Assembly (NCBI RefSeq): GCF_022919575.1
Contig: NZ_CP095071.1
Coordinates: forward strand, 62,001 to 126,000
Length of the DNA stretch: 64,000 nucleotides
Direction: 5' to 3'
DNA from: Gracilibacillus salinarum
Lineage (GTDB): Bacteria; Bacillota; Bacilli; Bacillales; Amphibacillaceae
The notes beneath the pieces are model-generated. The model was not told where the DNA came from. It saw nothing but the letters and a program-made list of their open reading frames with translations, and did not search any database. A program made the translations under genes and the position numbers. Within the stretch, counting starts at the first letter, position 1. Each line of letters begins with the position of its first letter. Positions 16,665 to 27,949 of the stretch are shown here, piece by piece.

Positions 16665-18545
16665 TTAGACCATTACTTTGCACATATCGTTTGTCAATGC
16701 CACCGGGTCTTCGATTGGCAGCCCTTCAATCAATAATGCCTGGTTATATAAAATATTCGTATAAAGTTTTACTTTATCTTTATCAGCTTGGTGTGCATTA
16801 ACTAACGCTTGGAAAATGTCGTGTTTGTTATTAATTTCTAATACTTTTGATGCTTGAATGTTTTGGTTGTCAGGCATCTGACTTAACACTTTTTCCATTT
16901 CGATTGATACATCACCATCAGCAGATAAACATACAGGATGGGACTTTAATCGGGTAGAGAGCTTGACGTCTTTTACTTTGTCGCCAAGGATTTCTTTCAT
17001 TTCTGATAATAAATCTTTATGTTCTTCTTTTTGTTTCTCTGCTTCTTTTTTCGTTTCTTCATCTTCTAGATCTAAATCACCACTGGATACATTTTTGAAC
17101 TCTTTTTCATCGTAATTCATTAACATTTTGATAACAAATTCGTCTACTTCATCTGTGAAATAGAGGATTTCGTAGCCTTTATCTTTGACCATTTCTGTTT
17201 GCGGTAATTTTTCAATACGCGCGTGTGATTCTCCTGTCGCGTAATAAATATGTTCCTGATCTTCTGGCATGCGGTCGCGGTATTCCTTCAATGTTACCAG
17301 TTTCTCTTCTGTAGAAGAATAGAAAAGTAGTAAGTCTTTTAACTTGTCTTTATTGGCACCGAAATCAGCATAGGCACCATATTTTAATTGGCGTCCGAAA
17401 GCATCGAAGAATGTTTCATATTTTTCACGATCATTTTTCAACATGCTTTGTAAATGATTCTTGATTTTTTTCTCTAAATTTTTTGCAATAAGATTTACCT
17501 GACGATCTTGTTGTAATATTTCTCTGGAAATATTAAGGGATAAATCTTCAGAGTCAACAATACCACGGACAAAACTGAAATGATCTGGTAACAAATCAGC
17601 ACACTTGTCCATGATCAGCACACCGTTTGAATAGAGTTCTAAGCCTTTTTCAAAGTCTTGAGAATAATAGTTAAACGGAGGCTGCTTCGGAATATAAAGG
17701 ATCGACTGGAAGCGAACCATCCCGTCTACACTAATATGCAGATGGCTGAGTGGCTGATCAAAGCCAAAGTGTTTCTCTTGATAGAAGCTTTCGTAATCCT
17801 CATCTGTAAGTTCTTGTTTATTTTTACGCCAAATCGGGATCATGCTGTTAACGGTTTGTTCTTCCGTCACTTCTACTAATTCATCTTCATTATCTTCTTT
17901 TGGTTTTTGTTCCGTTACATCCATTTTGATCGGATAGCGGATAAAGTCTGAGTATTTTTTTATGATTGATTTTAGTTTGTATTCTTCCAGATACTCATCA
18001 TAATTTTCTTCGTCCTCGTTTTGCTTCAATTCAATGACAATTTCTGTACCAACATCTTTTTTGTCAAATGGTTCAATGGTATAACCATCTACACCATCGG
18101 AAACCCATTTGTATCCTTCGTCACTGTGAAGGGCACGTGTATAAACTGTAACGTTGTCTGCTACCATAAAGGAAGAGTAAAACCCGACACCAAATTGGCC
18201 GATAATTTCCTGTCCGTCTTTCATTTCGATTTCATTTTTGAATGCTAAAGAACCGCTCTTAGCAATTGTACCAAGATTCTCTTCAATTTCTTCTTTCGTC
18301 ATCCCGATACCAGTATCTGTTACAGTAAGAGTGCGCTTATCTTTATTTGCTTCGACTCGAATGTAATAGTCATCTTGGTTAAATGAAATACTATCATCAG
18401 TTAAAGCTTTATAATAGATCTTATCAATCGCATCACTTGCATTTGAAATTAACTCGCGTAAAAAGATTTCTTTTTGAGAATAGATAGAATGTACCATCAT
18501 TTCAAGCAAGCGTTTGGATTCGGCCTGAAATTGTTTTTTCTCCAT
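16665..18545 (-). CDS. htpG: Hsp90-family chaperone HtpG
   Basis: The 626-residue chaperone has the GHKL ATPase domain near the N terminus ([35 protein letters not shown]), the middle domain and the C-terminal dimerisation region. The start is placed at ATG 18545 after GGGAGGAAACG. A longer frame exists but would run into the CIRCE operator at 18584-18610. It is a single-gene unit. CIRCE predicts HrcA control, unlike B. subtilis, where htpG is not an HrcA target. Confidence 0.95.
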   Translation of the reverse strand: MEKKQFQAESKRLLEMMVHSIYSQKEIFLRELISNASDAIDKIYYKALTDDSISFNQDDYYIRVEANKDKRTLTVTDTGIGMTKEEIEENLGTIAKSGSLAFKNEIEMKDGQEIIGQFGVGFYSSFMVADNVTVYTRALHSDEGYKWVSDGVDGYTIEPFDKKDVGTEIVIELKQNEDEENYDEYLEEYKLKSIIKKYSDFIRYPIKMDVTEQKPKEDNEDELVEVTEEQTVNSMIPIWRKNKQELTDEDYESFYQEKHFGFDQPLSHLHISVDGMVRFQSILYIPKQPPFNYYSQDFEKGLELYSNGVLIMDKCADLLPDHFSFVRGIVDSEDLSLNISREILQQDRQVNLIAKNLEKKIKNHLQSMLKNDREKYETFFDAFGRQLKYGAYADFGANKDKLKDLLLFYSSTEEKLVTLKEYRDRMPEDQEHIYYATGESHARIEKLPQTEMVKDKGYEILYFTDEVDEFVIKMLMNYDEKEFKNVSSGDLDLEDEETKKEAEKQKEEHKDLLSEMKEILGDKVKDVKLSTRLKSHPVCLSADGDVSIEMEKVLSQMPDNQNIQASKVLEINNKHDIFQALVNAHQADKDKVKLYTNILYNQALLIEGLPIEDPVALTNDMCKVMV

Positions 18546-18583
18546 GTTTCGTTTCCTCCCTTTATTCATCGTACGTATGTAAT

Positions 18584-18610
18584 TTAGCACTCATGATGCA
18601 AGAGTGCTAA
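18584..18610 (-). promoter_or_regulatory. CIRCE element (HrcA operator)
   Basis: TTAGCACTC, nine bases, GAGTGCTAA: a perfect match to the CIRCE consensus, 39 bases upstream of the htpG start and within its leader. HrcA normally binds this to repress groE and dnaK. Confidence 0.95.
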
Positions 18611-18773
18611 CACACTATAAATATCACAAAAGCACTGACCTGTCAAGCTTTATCACAATTTGACTTCCGTTGTCTGATCCCTTATTTTAAGTAAAGTATC
18701 AGAATTTTTCTGCATTTATGCTATCATATAATTATGGCATCAGTTGTTCGTATAAACAAACAGGGGGGATTGG

Positions 18774-19499
18774 ATGGCATTTGATTATCAGACGCCACGT
18801 TACATACATGTAATTGAGCAAATAAAAACAAAAATTAACGAAGGAGAATTAGAAGCAGGGGAGCGATTACCATCAGAAATGGAGCTGGCTAAGCAGTTAA
18901 ACGTCTCTCGTAATACATTAAGGGAAGCGCTTCGTATTTTAGAAGAAGAAAATATCATTATACGACGCCATGGAATCGGCACTTTCATCAATAAAAAGCC
19001 TGCCTTCTCAGGGGGAATTGAGGAGCTTTTCAGTATCACTGATTTTATTAAAAGAGAAGGAAAAGACCCCGGTACGGAAATGTTATTTCATGGTGCAACC
19101 GAGGCCCACAGTGAAGACAAAAGGGAGTTGCAGATAGAAGAAGATGATCAAGTATACTTAGTTAAACGGGTAAGAACAGCAGATAATGAGCCACTGGTAT
19201 ATTGTATTGATAAAATTCCATTGTCATTAGTAGGTGAAGATTATCAATTGGATGAACAGTCCATGTTGCAATCCTTACAAGAAAAAAAGAATATCACGAT
19301 AAGCTATGCGAAAGCAGAAATAAAGACGATCGGTTACCATGAAGAAATTTCTAAAATTCTTCGGAGTGAAAAAAATCAGCCTTTGCTCATTTTGAAACAA
19401 ATACATTATGATTTGAACGATCATCCGATTTTATATTCACTTAACTTCTTTCGCTCTGATCAAGTTAGTTTTAGTGTATTTCGTAAGCGTTTATTTTAA
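18774..19499 (+). CDS. GntR-family regulator with UTRA ligand domain (HutC subfamily)
   Basis: The 241 residues have an N-terminal winged helix (PRYIHVIEQIKTKI, RLPSEMELAKQLNVSRNTLREALRILEEE, RRHGIGTFI) and a UTRA effector domain from about residue 95 to the end. It stands directly upstream of nupC-pdp-xapX-deoB-punA-cdd-deoC in the same direction. Three TTGGACRTCCAA-like palindromes in that operon are probable binding sites. A nucleoside or sugar-phosphate effector is inferred. This replaces the SorC-family DeoR of B. subtilis. Confidence 0.88.
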   Translation: MAFDYQTPRYIHVIEQIKTKINEGELEAGERLPSEMELAKQLNVSRNTLREALRILEEENIIIRRHGIGTFINKKPAFSGGIEELFSITDFIKREGKDPGTEMLFHGATEAHSEDKRELQIEEDDQVYLVKRVRTADNEPLVYCIDKIPLSLVGEDYQLDEQSMLQSLQEKKNITISYAKAEIKTIGYHEEISKILRSEKNQPLLILKQIHYDLNDHPILYSLNFFRSDQVSFSVFRKRLF

Positions 19500-19528
19500 A
19501 CCATTCCTAAAGGGGAGTGGTTTTTTTA
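19497..19528 (+). terminator. Intrinsic terminator of the GntR gene
   Basis: AACCATTCC and GGAGTGGTT form the stem, followed by seven T. It separates the regulator from the nupC promoter. Confidence 0.85.
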
Positions 19529-19530
19529 GG

Positions 19531-19609
19531 TAGTAAGAAAAGTACAGTCATTGAAGTAATCAATGTTGAACAAGAAGATAGGTTCGGTTCCCATAACATG
19601 GATTATGTC
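19531..19609 (+). repeat. Flank L fragment of the intergenic element
   Basis: AAGTACAGTCATTGAAGTAATCA, GGTTCGGTTCCCATAACATGGATTATGT retains flank L plus the left inverted repeat (with substitutions). No core or right flank follows. Confidence 0.7.
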
Positions 19610-19638
19610 AAATGCAATTATTGGATATCAAAAAGTGA

Positions 19639-19668
19639 TTGACTTGTAGGACGTCTAACCTTTATAAT
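19639..19668 (+). promoter_or_regulatory. Promoter of the nucleoside operon with operator 1
   Basis: TTGACT (19639-19644) and TATAAT (19663-19668) with an 18-base spacer. Inside the spacer lies TAGGACGTCTAA (19647-19658), where a repressor would block polymerase. Confidence 0.82.
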
Positions 19669-19714
19669 GATTTCGAACCCGATTGGAAAGGGTTTTCATT
19701 TTAACGTGTAGTTG

Positions 19715-19726
19715 TTGGACGTCCAA
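19715..19726 (+). promoter_or_regulatory. Operator 2, perfect palindrome TTGGACGTCCAA
   Basis: A perfect 12-base palindrome in the nupC leader, 40 bases before the start codon. It shares GGACGTC with operator 1 and the site before xapX. Confidence 0.78.
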
Positions 19727-19754
19727 TCATTAAAAATAGGAAGGGGAACACCGC

Positions 19755-20951
19755 ATGCATTTTTTGTGGGGAATAGCAGGTATCGCAGTCATCTTGGGGA
19801 TTGCGTTTCTCTTATCATCAAAAAGGAAAGCGATTAATATCCGCACGATTTTGGGAGGATTAATAATCCAAATTTTCTTTGCATTTGTCGTATTAAAGTG
19901 GGAAACGGGACAAACAGCATTAAAGTGGTTTACATTACGTGTTCAGGATATTATTAATTATGCCAATGAAGGAATCAGTTTTCTGTTCGGTTCATTAGCA
20001 AACAGTGACGAATTTGGATCGATCTTTGCTTTGCATGTTTTGCCGATCATTATATTCTTTTCGTCCCTTATTTCTGTCTTGTATTATTTAGGGATTATGC
20101 AATGGATTATTAAAATCCTTGGTGGTGGTTTATCGAAATTGCTAGGCACGAGCAAGTCAGAATCGATGTCAGCAGCCGCTAATATTTTTGTCGGTCAGAC
20201 CGAAGCACCATTAGTAGTAAGACCGTTTTTAAACAAAATGACACAATCGGAATTGTTTGCTGTCATGACAGGAGGACTTGCATCTGTTGCAGGATCCGTA
20301 TTAGTTGGATATTCATTATTAGGAGTGCCTCTGGAGTATTTACTTGCAGCCAGTTTTATGGCAGCACCTGCCGGTTTAATAATGGCAAAAATGATGATGC
20401 CGGAAACTGAGGAGTCTGTGACGACAGATAATTTGGAAATGGAAAAAGATAATGAGTCAGTTAACGTTATCGATGCAGCAGCTAAGGGTGCCTCAGATGG
20501 TCTGAAGCTGGCATTAAATGTAGGTGCGATGCTATTAGCTTTTATCGCGTTAATTGCATTAATCAATGGGATTCTCGGAATATTCGGTGATATAACATTA
20601 GAATTAATTCTTGGCTATGTATTTGCTCCTGTTGCCTTTGCTGTTGGTGTGCCATGGAATGAAGCAATCACGGCTGGTGGTTTTATCGGGCAAAAACTTG
20701 TATTAAATGAATTTGTCGCCTATGCATCATTTGCACCAGAAATGGCTAACTTATCTGACAAAACGAATTTAGTAATAAGCTTCGCACTGTGTGGGTTTGC
20801 TAATTTAAGTTCAATGGCGATATTGCTCGGCGGACTTGGAGGTTTAGCACCGAATAGACGTAAAGACATTGCAAAACTTGGACTAAAGGCGGTAGTCGCG
20901 GGAATGTTGGCTTCACTATTAAGTGCAGCTGTTGCAGGTATGTTCTTCTAA
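19755..20951 (+). CDS. nupC: Nucleoside transporter NupC (CNT family)
   Basis: This concentrative cation-coupled transporter brings nucleosides into the cell. The 398 residues are mostly hydrophobic. CNT motifs are visible: SAAANIFVGQTEAPLVVRPF near residues 137-156, GGLASVAGSVLVGY, and CGFANLSSMAILLGGLGGLAPNRR near the C terminus. It is the first gene of the salvage operon, after two palindromic operators. Confidence 0.93.
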   Translation: MHFLWGIAGIAVILGIAFLLSSKRKAINIRTILGGLIIQIFFAFVVLKWETGQTALKWFTLRVQDIINYANEGISFLFGSLANSDEFGSIFALHVLPIIIFFSSLISVLYYLGIMQWIIKILGGGLSKLLGTSKSESMSAAANIFVGQTEAPLVVRPFLNKMTQSELFAVMTGGLASVAGSVLVGYSLLGVPLEYLLAASFMAAPAGLIMAKMMMPETEESVTTDNLEMEKDNESVNVIDAAAKGASDGLKLALNVGAMLLAFIALIALINGILGIFGDITLELILGYVFAPVAFAVGVPWNEAITAGGFIGQKLVLNEFVAYASFAPEMANLSDKTNLVISFALCGFANLSSMAILLGGLGGLAPNRRKDIAKLGLKAVVAGMLASLLSAAVAGMFF

Positions 20952-20985
20952 AAGATAGGACAGAGCCTGTACACTATATATCTAA

Positions 20986-21012
20986 GGCTTTCACCACTAT
21001 TGGTGCAAAGCC
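20986..21012 (+). other. Hairpin between nupC and pdp
   Basis: GGCTTT-CACCA-CTAT-TGGTG-AAAGCC, then AATTTTTC. It looks like a weak attenuator or an mRNA-end stabiliser that would set nupC expression apart from the downstream genes. Confidence 0.6.
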
Positions 21013-21041
21013 AATTTTTCATTTGGAAAGGAAGATAGTTA

Positions 21042-22343
21042 ATGAGAATGGTAGATCTTATCGCTAAAAAACGTGATGGTAAAGAATTAACACAAGAAGA
21101 AATAAACTTCATGATAGATGGTTATACGAAAGAGGAAATTCCTGACTATCAAATGTCAGCTATGGCAATGGCACTGTATTTTCAAGGGATGACAACGGAA
21201 GAAAGAGTTCATTTAACGATGGCTATGGTAGAATCCGGAGATCAGATCGATTTATCGGATATTCATGGAATCAAGGTGGATAAGCATTCTACAGGCGGAG
21301 TTGGTGATACGACTACATTAATATTAGCGCCGTTAGTTGCGTCTGTTGGCGTGCCGGTTGCCAAGATGTCAGGAAGAGGACTAGGGCATACAGGTGGTAC
21401 AATCGACAAGTTAGAATCAATTGAAGGGTTTCAAGTCGAATTGACAGGAAATCAATTTAATCAGTTAGTGAATGAACAAAATGTTGCAGTAGTTGGACAA
21501 AGCGGTAATTTAACTCCTGCTGACAAAAAACTTTATGGATTACGTGATGTTACGGCTACAGTCAATTCAATTCCGTTGATCGCGAGTTCCATTATGAGTA
21601 AAAAAATTGCAGCAGGGGCAGATGCAATTGTATTAGATGTCAAAACAGGTTCAGGTGCTTTCATGACAGAACTGGAGGATGCTAAAGCATTAGCAAAGGC
21701 GATGGTTGACATTGGTAATGGAGCAGGGCGTGAAACGATCGCTGTTATTTCTGATATGAATCAGCCTCTTGGATTTGCTGTAGGCAATGCATTGGAAGTG
21801 AAAGAAGCTATTGAAACATTACAGGGTAAAGGTCCCAAAGACTTAGAAGAATTGTGCCTTACTTTGGGCAGTCAGATGGTCTATTTAGCAAAAAAAGCAA
21901 CATCTATTGAGCAAGCGAGAGAGATGTTAACAGATGCCATTCAATCAGGCAAAGCAATGGAGAAATTGAAGACATTTGTCAGCTCCCAAGGCGGTGATGC
22001 TTCCGTTATCGATCATCCAGACCAATTACCAACTGCAGCCTATATAACAGAAATTAAAGCACAAGCAGCAGGTATTGTTCATCACATTTCAGCTGATGAG
22101 ATAGGAGTAGCTGCAAGTATGCTAGGAGCTGGACGCTTAACGAAAGATTCTCAAATTGATTTGGCGGTAGGTGTCGTATTACAAAAGAAATTAGGCGATG
22201 AAGTAAAGGTTGGAGACACGCTGGTAACGATCCACAGTAATCACCAGAATATAAATGAGGTGAAGGATAAAGTTGTGCAGGCGTATCAGATTAAGAATGA
22301 AGCGTATAAAAATGCACCACTTATATACGATATAATTAAATAA
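21042..22343 (+). CDS. pdp: Pyrimidine-nucleoside phosphorylase
   Basis: It cleaves uridine, thymidine and deoxyuridine with phosphate to base and (deoxy)ribose-1-phosphate. The 433 residues match the family's full length. Motifs are [22 protein letters not shown] near 82-103, [19 protein letters not shown] near 108-126, and KTGSGAFM. The (deoxy)ribose-1-phosphate produced is the substrate of DeoB downstream. Confidence 0.95.
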   Translation: MRMVDLIAKKRDGKELTQEEINFMIDGYTKEEIPDYQMSAMAMALYFQGMTTEERVHLTMAMVESGDQIDLSDIHGIKVDKHSTGGVGDTTTLILAPLVASVGVPVAKMSGRGLGHTGGTIDKLESIEGFQVELTGNQFNQLVNEQNVAVVGQSGNLTPADKKLYGLRDVTATVNSIPLIASSIMSKKIAAGADAIVLDVKTGSGAFMTELEDAKALAKAMVDIGNGAGRETIAVISDMNQPLGFAVGNALEVKEAIETLQGKGPKDLEELCLTLGSQMVYLAKKATSIEQAREMLTDAIQSGKAMEKLKTFVSSQGGDASVIDHPDQLPTAAYITEIKAQAAGIVHHISADEIGVAASMLGAGRLTKDSQIDLAVGVVLQKKLGDEVKVGDTLVTIHSNHQNINEVKDKVVQAYQIKNEAYKNAPLIYDIIK

Positions 22344-22364
22344 AGGCTAATGACATGCAGAAGA

Positions 22365-22380
22365 GGTTGGACATCCAACC
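22365..22380 (+). promoter_or_regulatory. Operator 3 inside the nucleoside operon
   Basis: GGTTGGACATCCAACC is palindromic except for its central CA and carries the same TTGGAC-TCCAA core as operator 2. It lies between pdp and xapX. It implies either an internal regulated promoter or a roadblock site. Confidence 0.7.
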
Positions 22381-22408
22381 TTAGAAGCAGTACAATAAGG
22401 AGGACATC

Positions 22409-22573
22409 ATGAAAGCAATTTTGTTAAGTCTACTTGCCGGTGTCATCGTCGGTATCGTATTTAAATTTTTGAAATTACCTTTACCTGCACCGCCTGTTCT
22501 GACAGGTGTGTTAGGAATATTTGGTATTTATTTCGGAGGGCAAATTGCAGAATGGATAAAATCCTTCCTTTAA
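22409..22573 (+). CDS. XapX-domain small membrane protein
   Basis: The ATG follows AAGGAGGACATC. The 54 residues form two hydrophobic helices separated by LKLPLPAPPVLTGVLGIFG, typical of the XapX family found in some xanthosine and nucleoside operons. Biochemical function is not established. Its place between pdp and deoB suggests a role in nucleoside uptake. Confidence 0.82.
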   Translation: MKAILLSLLAGVIVGIVFKFLKLPLPAPPVLTGVLGIFGIYFGGQIAEWIKSFL

Positions 22574-22596
22574 TTATGGTGAGAGGAGATTGAAAT

Positions 22597-23775
22597 TTGA
22601 AACCTTTTAAACGAGTATTTTTAATTGTATTAGATTCTGTCGGAATTGGCGAAGCACCTGATGCAGAGCAATTTAATGATAGTGGAGCGGATACGTTAGG
22701 ACATATTGCAGCCCACATGAATGGATTGAATATGCCGAATATTGGTCAACTAGGTTTGAGTAACATCCGAAAAATCAAAGGAATTGAGCAATCAGCCAAA
22801 CCAATGGCCCATTTTACAAAAATGCAGGAAGCATCTAATGGAAAAGATACGATGACAGGTCATTGGGAAATGATGGGGTTGCACATTGAACAACCGTTTC
22901 AAACCTTTCCTGACGGGTTTCCAGATGATTTAATCCAAACCCTGGAAGCAAAAACAGGTAGAAAAATTATTGGAAACAAACCGGCGTCTGGGACAGAAAT
23001 TATCGAAGAACTAGGGGAACATCATGTAAAGACGGGAGATCTTATCGTTTACACTTCTGCGGATTCCGTTTTGCAAATTTGTGCGCATGAAGCAGTTATT
23101 CCTTTGAAAGAGCTTTATGAAATATGTGAAACAGCGCGGGCTTTAACGATGAATGAAACGTATATGATTGGCAGAGTCATCGCTAGACCTTTTGTTGGAG
23201 AAGTCGGTCATTTTGAACGAACTTCCAATCGACATGATTATGCTTTGAAACCTTTTGGCAGGACAGTTATGAATGAACTAGCAGATGCATCCTACGATGT
23301 TGTCGCATTAGGTAAGATCTCTGATATTTATGATGGAGAAGGGGTTACCTCTTCCATTAGGACAAAAGATAATGACGATGGAATGGAAAAATTCATTCAA
23401 TCAATGGACGATGATTTTCATGGTCTAAATTTTCTTAATTTAGTCGATTTTGATGCAAAGTATGGTCATCGTCGTGATCCGCAAGGCTATGGGGAAGCGT
23501 TAGAAGCTTTCGATCGACGGTTACCAGAAATGCTGGCCAAATTACAAGAAGATGATTTGTTTATCATTACAGCAGATCACGGCAATGATCCGGTACACCA
23601 TGGTACAGATCATACAAGAGAATACGTACCATTGCTCGTCTATCATAACCAAATAACAGAAGGAAAACAGCTAGCGATTAGAGATACATTTGCAGACATT
23701 GGTGCTACCATTGCAGATAATTTTGGTGTAACATTACCTGTAAACGGGAAAAGTTTTCTAAAGGACATAAAATAA
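22597..23775 (+). CDS. deoB: Phosphopentomutase
   Basis: It converts (deoxy)ribose-1-phosphate to the 5-phosphate. The 392 residues start at TTG after GAGAGGAG. Alkaline-phosphatase-superfamily metal motifs are present: [12 protein letters not shown] near 12-23, [12 protein letters not shown] with the catalytic Thr, and [22 protein letters not shown] near the C terminus. It links the phosphorylases to DeoC. Confidence 0.95.
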   Translation: MKPFKRVFLIVLDSVGIGEAPDAEQFNDSGADTLGHIAAHMNGLNMPNIGQLGLSNIRKIKGIEQSAKPMAHFTKMQEASNGKDTMTGHWEMMGLHIEQPFQTFPDGFPDDLIQTLEAKTGRKIIGNKPASGTEIIEELGEHHVKTGDLIVYTSADSVLQICAHEAVIPLKELYEICETARALTMNETYMIGRVIARPFVGEVGHFERTSNRHDYALKPFGRTVMNELADASYDVVALGKISDIYDGEGVTSSIRTKDNDDGMEKFIQSMDDDFHGLNFLNLVDFDAKYGHRRDPQGYGEALEAFDRRLPEMLAKLQEDDLFIITADHGNDPVHHGTDHTREYVPLLVYHNQITEGKQLAIRDTFADIGATIADNFGVTLPVNGKSFLKDIK

Positions 23776-23789
23776 GGGAGGGTCATTCA

Positions 23790-25029
<1,240 letters not shown>

Positions 25030-25041
25030 GGAGGATGAGAA

Positions 25042-25707
25042 ATGAAATTAGCAAATAAAATCGATCATACGGCTTTAAAGCCCGACACGACCAGAGAGCA
25101 AATAGAAGTATTGTGTAACGAAGCAAGAGAATATGGTTTTTATTCTGTCTGTGTGAATCCTACATGGGTAGCGTACAGTAATGAATTATTAAAAGGCTCA
25201 GAAGTTAAGGTATGTACGGTAATTGGATTTCCTTTAGGAGCAACAGCCTCAGCTGTAAAAGCTTTTGAAGCAAAATACGCAGTAGAAAAAGGTGCAACAG
25301 AGGTGGATATGGTCATCAATATTGGTGCTCTAAAAGATGGACAACATGATGCTGTCAAACAAGATATCGAAGCCGTCGTGCAAGCAGCAGGTGAAAAAGC
25401 ACTAGTAAAAGTCATTATCGAAACATGTCTGTTAACAGATGAAGAAAAAGAAATAGCATGTCGTTTAGCAATTACGGCTGGAGCAGATTATGTAAAGACA
25501 TCTACTGGTTTCTCCACAGGTGGGGCGACGAAAGAAGATATTGCTTTAATGAGAAAAACAGTTGGTCCTAACGTCGGTGTCAAAGCATCAGGAGGCATCC
25601 GTGACACCGAAACCGCCGAAGCAATGGTTACAGCAGGCGCGTCCCGAATCGGAGCAAGCGCAAGTGTAGCGATTGTAAATGATGAAGAGAGCGATAGTGA
25701 TTATTAA
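25042..25707 (+). CDS. deoC: Deoxyribose-phosphate aldolase
   Basis: It splits deoxyribose-5-phosphate to glyceraldehyde-3-phosphate and acetaldehyde. The 221 residues contain [41 protein letters not shown] and the Schiff-base region [13 protein letters not shown]. It is the last gene of the operon. It completes a route from nucleosides to central metabolism, with DeoB upstream. Confidence 0.95.
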   Translation: MKLANKIDHTALKPDTTREQIEVLCNEAREYGFYSVCVNPTWVAYSNELLKGSEVKVCTVIGFPLGATASAVKAFEAKYAVEKGATEVDMVINIGALKDGQHDAVKQDIEAVVQAAGEKALVKVIIETCLLTDEEKEIACRLAITAGADYVKTSTGFSTGGATKEDIALMRKTVGPNVGVKASGGIRDTETAEAMVTAGASRIGASASVAIVNDEESDSDY

Positions 25708-25716
25708 TGAAGCACT

Positions 25717-25754
25717 GAGGGAGACAGTTTGAAACAACTGTCTCCCTCTTTTTG
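25717..25754 (+). terminator. Intrinsic terminator of the nucleoside operon
   Basis: GAGGGAGACAGTT pairs with AACTGTCTCCCTC, then TTTTTG. Confidence 0.93.
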
Positions 25755-25760
25755 TACTCA

Positions 25761-26512
25761 GACAAGAAAGTACAGCCACAACAGTAATCATATTTTTAAC
25801 ATGAAGTTGAGTTCTTATAATATGGATTATGTCAGCCATCGCTGCCAAGCATCCATATTGAGATATTTAATGTGCTGGGATACCGCTTCGGCCAACCACT
25901 CCGCGTCTTGCGGGGCCCGGCTGAAACTAAGCTACTACCCGAAATACTTCTCTGCTGCCTTGCACCGAGGAAGCCTACGTCGAAGCTTTACTAGTAGACG
26001 CAGGTGCAGACGTTGTGGATCTCCAGCACCTGCTTGTCCCGCGGGAGTCTATGTGGTTGGCCTCCGCTGATGTATAGCTCCACAATTTATGCGACAGCTA
26101 GGATATGAAGCATTGTCTGCAAGATTTACACCTTAATTGATGAAATACATTGCCTAGCACGACTGCTTTTTGCTGTTACATAAGTTGTAGGACTTCCCTC
26201 AAGCATAGGAAATAGGCGGAGACTCCCGTGGAATCAGCGCGAGCTGAAGATCCATTTCATTTGTGCCTGTGTCTGCAAGTATCGCTTCGAAGTGAGCTTC
26301 CTCGGCACAAGGCAGCAAAGAAGCTGTTCAAGTAGTATCCTAACTGAATCCGTGCCCACAGGACGCGGAGCCTATTTCCGGAGCTTTGCTATGCACATAA
26401 TAACTATCAAAATAGCCACAAAGTGAAACAGCTCCAGTTAACATAATCCATTTTATAAGTAGTTGTATATTATTTTGTTAGTTAGGACCAGGTAAAATTC
26501 CCTGTTTTTTCT
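25761..26512 (+). repeat. Intergenic hairpin-pair element, complete copy 4 (A next to L)
   Basis: Inverted repeats lie at 25816-25832 and 26441-26457. Hairpins A and B both have the long tip containing GCTTTACTAGTAGACGCAGG or GTATCGCTTCGAAGTG-type sequence. Flank R is slightly decayed (GGACCAGGTAAAATTCCCTG). It fills the gap between the deoC terminator and splA; I see no clear sporulation promoter in the remaining 130 bases. Confidence 0.88.
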
Positions 26513-26650
26513 AAAATAAGAACAATGAAGCTCAAGAAGCAATTCTACTCAAGCTGAAGCTTGATTCTTAGTTTGTCTTGTGGGGAACAGGTTCGGATAC
26601 ATAATTTCAGCCATCCTATTCCATCCTATCAGATAGAAAGGATGTGACGT

Positions 26651-26893
26651 ATGCATTATCAAGCAGGCGACATAGTATATGTGTTTTATCGAAACCCACA
26701 TACGCAAAATGTAGCGAATGTACAAGAAGCGGCTGTAGTTAAAAATCCAGAAGATCCGAATGGTGGTCTCGCAGTATTTCTTTACGAAACGTATTATCCT
26801 ATAAGTGATGAAATGGCAGTATTTCAGAGTGCAGAGGAAGCAGAAAATGCCTATCAGTATTATTTTGGTGATGTTTCTGGAGGCGAAATCTGA
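26651..26893 (+). CDS. splA: SplA, regulator of the spore photoproduct lyase operon
   Basis: The 80-residue protein begins MHYQAGDIVYVFYRNPHTQNVA, characteristic of SplA, a small TRAP-like protein that limits splB expression in the forespore. Its TGA overlaps the splB ATG by one base, so the two are coupled. The ribosome site is AGAAAGGATGTG. Confidence 0.88.
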   Translation: MHYQAGDIVYVFYRNPHTQNVANVQEAAVVKNPEDPNGGLAVFLYETYYPISDEMAVFQSAEEAENAYQYYFGDVSGGEI

Positions 26894-27921
26894 TGGTAAG
26901 ACCTTTTCGACCCCAACTTGTATACTTTGAACCGAAAGCTTTGGACTATCCTTTAGGTGCTGAACTTAAAGAAAAATTCGAGAAAGAAGATGTAGAAATT
27001 AGGTATACAACATCACATAACCAAGTTCGAAATCTGCCGGGTGATAACGATTTTCAAAAATACCGTGTTGCAAAATCCACCTTAGTTGTGGGAATTCGTA
27101 AAACATTAAAATTTGATACACCAAAGCCTTCAGCAGAATACGCTATTCCCTTAGCGACTGGCTGTATGGGACATTGCCATTATTGTTATTTACAAACGAC
27201 AATGGGAAGTAAACCATATATTCGTACGTATGTAAATGTCGAGGAGATATTAGAAGCTGCTACAACATATATGGAAGAACGTGCACCAGAAGAAACAAGA
27301 TTTGAAGCATCGTGTACGTCTGATGTAGTAGGCATTGATCATTTAACCCATTCCTTAAAACGAACGATTGAATTTTTTGGAAAATCAGAACTTGGCAAAC
27401 TACGATTTGTCACCAAATTTCATCATGTTGACCATTTATTAGATGCCGAACACAATGGGAAAACGAGGTTTCGTTTTAGTATTAATGCAGATTATGTAAT
27501 TAAATACTTTGAACCAGGCACTTCTCCGCTGACTAAGCGAATAGAAGCGGCGGGGAAAGTGGCTCGGGCAGGCTATCCATTAGGTTTTATTGTAGCACCT
27601 ATTTATTTACATGAGGGATGGAAAGAAGGCTATTATCACATGTTTGAACGTCTCGATAAAGAGTTACCTGAAGATGCAAAGAATGATATTACCTTCGAAT
27701 TTATTCAGCATCGATTTACGAAATCTGCGAAACGAGTAATTCAAAAAAATTATCCGATGACGAAGCTTGAGTTGGATGAGGAGAAAAGAAGGAATAAATG
27801 GGGAAAATACGGAATGGTGAAATATATTTATCAAAAGGATGAGGAAGAAGAAATCAAGGAACATCTTTTTGATTACATGAAACAATTCTTTCCGAATGCT
27901 AAGCTGGAATATTTTACGTAG
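26893..27921 (+). CDS. splB: Spore photoproduct lyase
   Basis: This radical-SAM enzyme repairs spore photoproduct (5-thyminyl-5,6-dihydrothymine) in UV-damaged spore DNA at germination. The 342 residues carry the cluster motif Cys91-x3-Cys95-x2-Cys98 (GCMGHCHYCY) and Cys141, the conserved hydrogen-donor cysteine. Length and these positions agree with B. subtilis SplB. It follows splA in one operon. Confidence 0.96.
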   Translation: MVRPFRPQLVYFEPKALDYPLGAELKEKFEKEDVEIRYTTSHNQVRNLPGDNDFQKYRVAKSTLVVGIRKTLKFDTPKPSAEYAIPLATGCMGHCHYCYLQTTMGSKPYIRTYVNVEEILEAATTYMEERAPEETRFEASCTSDVVGIDHLTHSLKRTIEFFGKSELGKLRFVTKFHHVDHLLDAEHNGKTRFRFSINADYVIKYFEPGTSPLTKRIEAAGKVARAGYPLGFIVAPIYLHEGWKEGYYHMFERLDKELPEDAKNDITFEFIQHRFTKSAKRVIQKNYPMTKLELDEEKRRNKWGKYGMVKYIYQKDEEEEIKEHLFDYMKQFFPNAKLEYFT

Positions 27922-27949
27922 ATGCATAGCTGCAGAAAGGGTGTTTTAA

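Noticed and set aside
18546..18590. Longer htpG start at 18590
   Set aside because: It would put CIRCE across the start codon region; ATG 18545 has the ribosome site GGGAGGAAA and matches the family N terminus.
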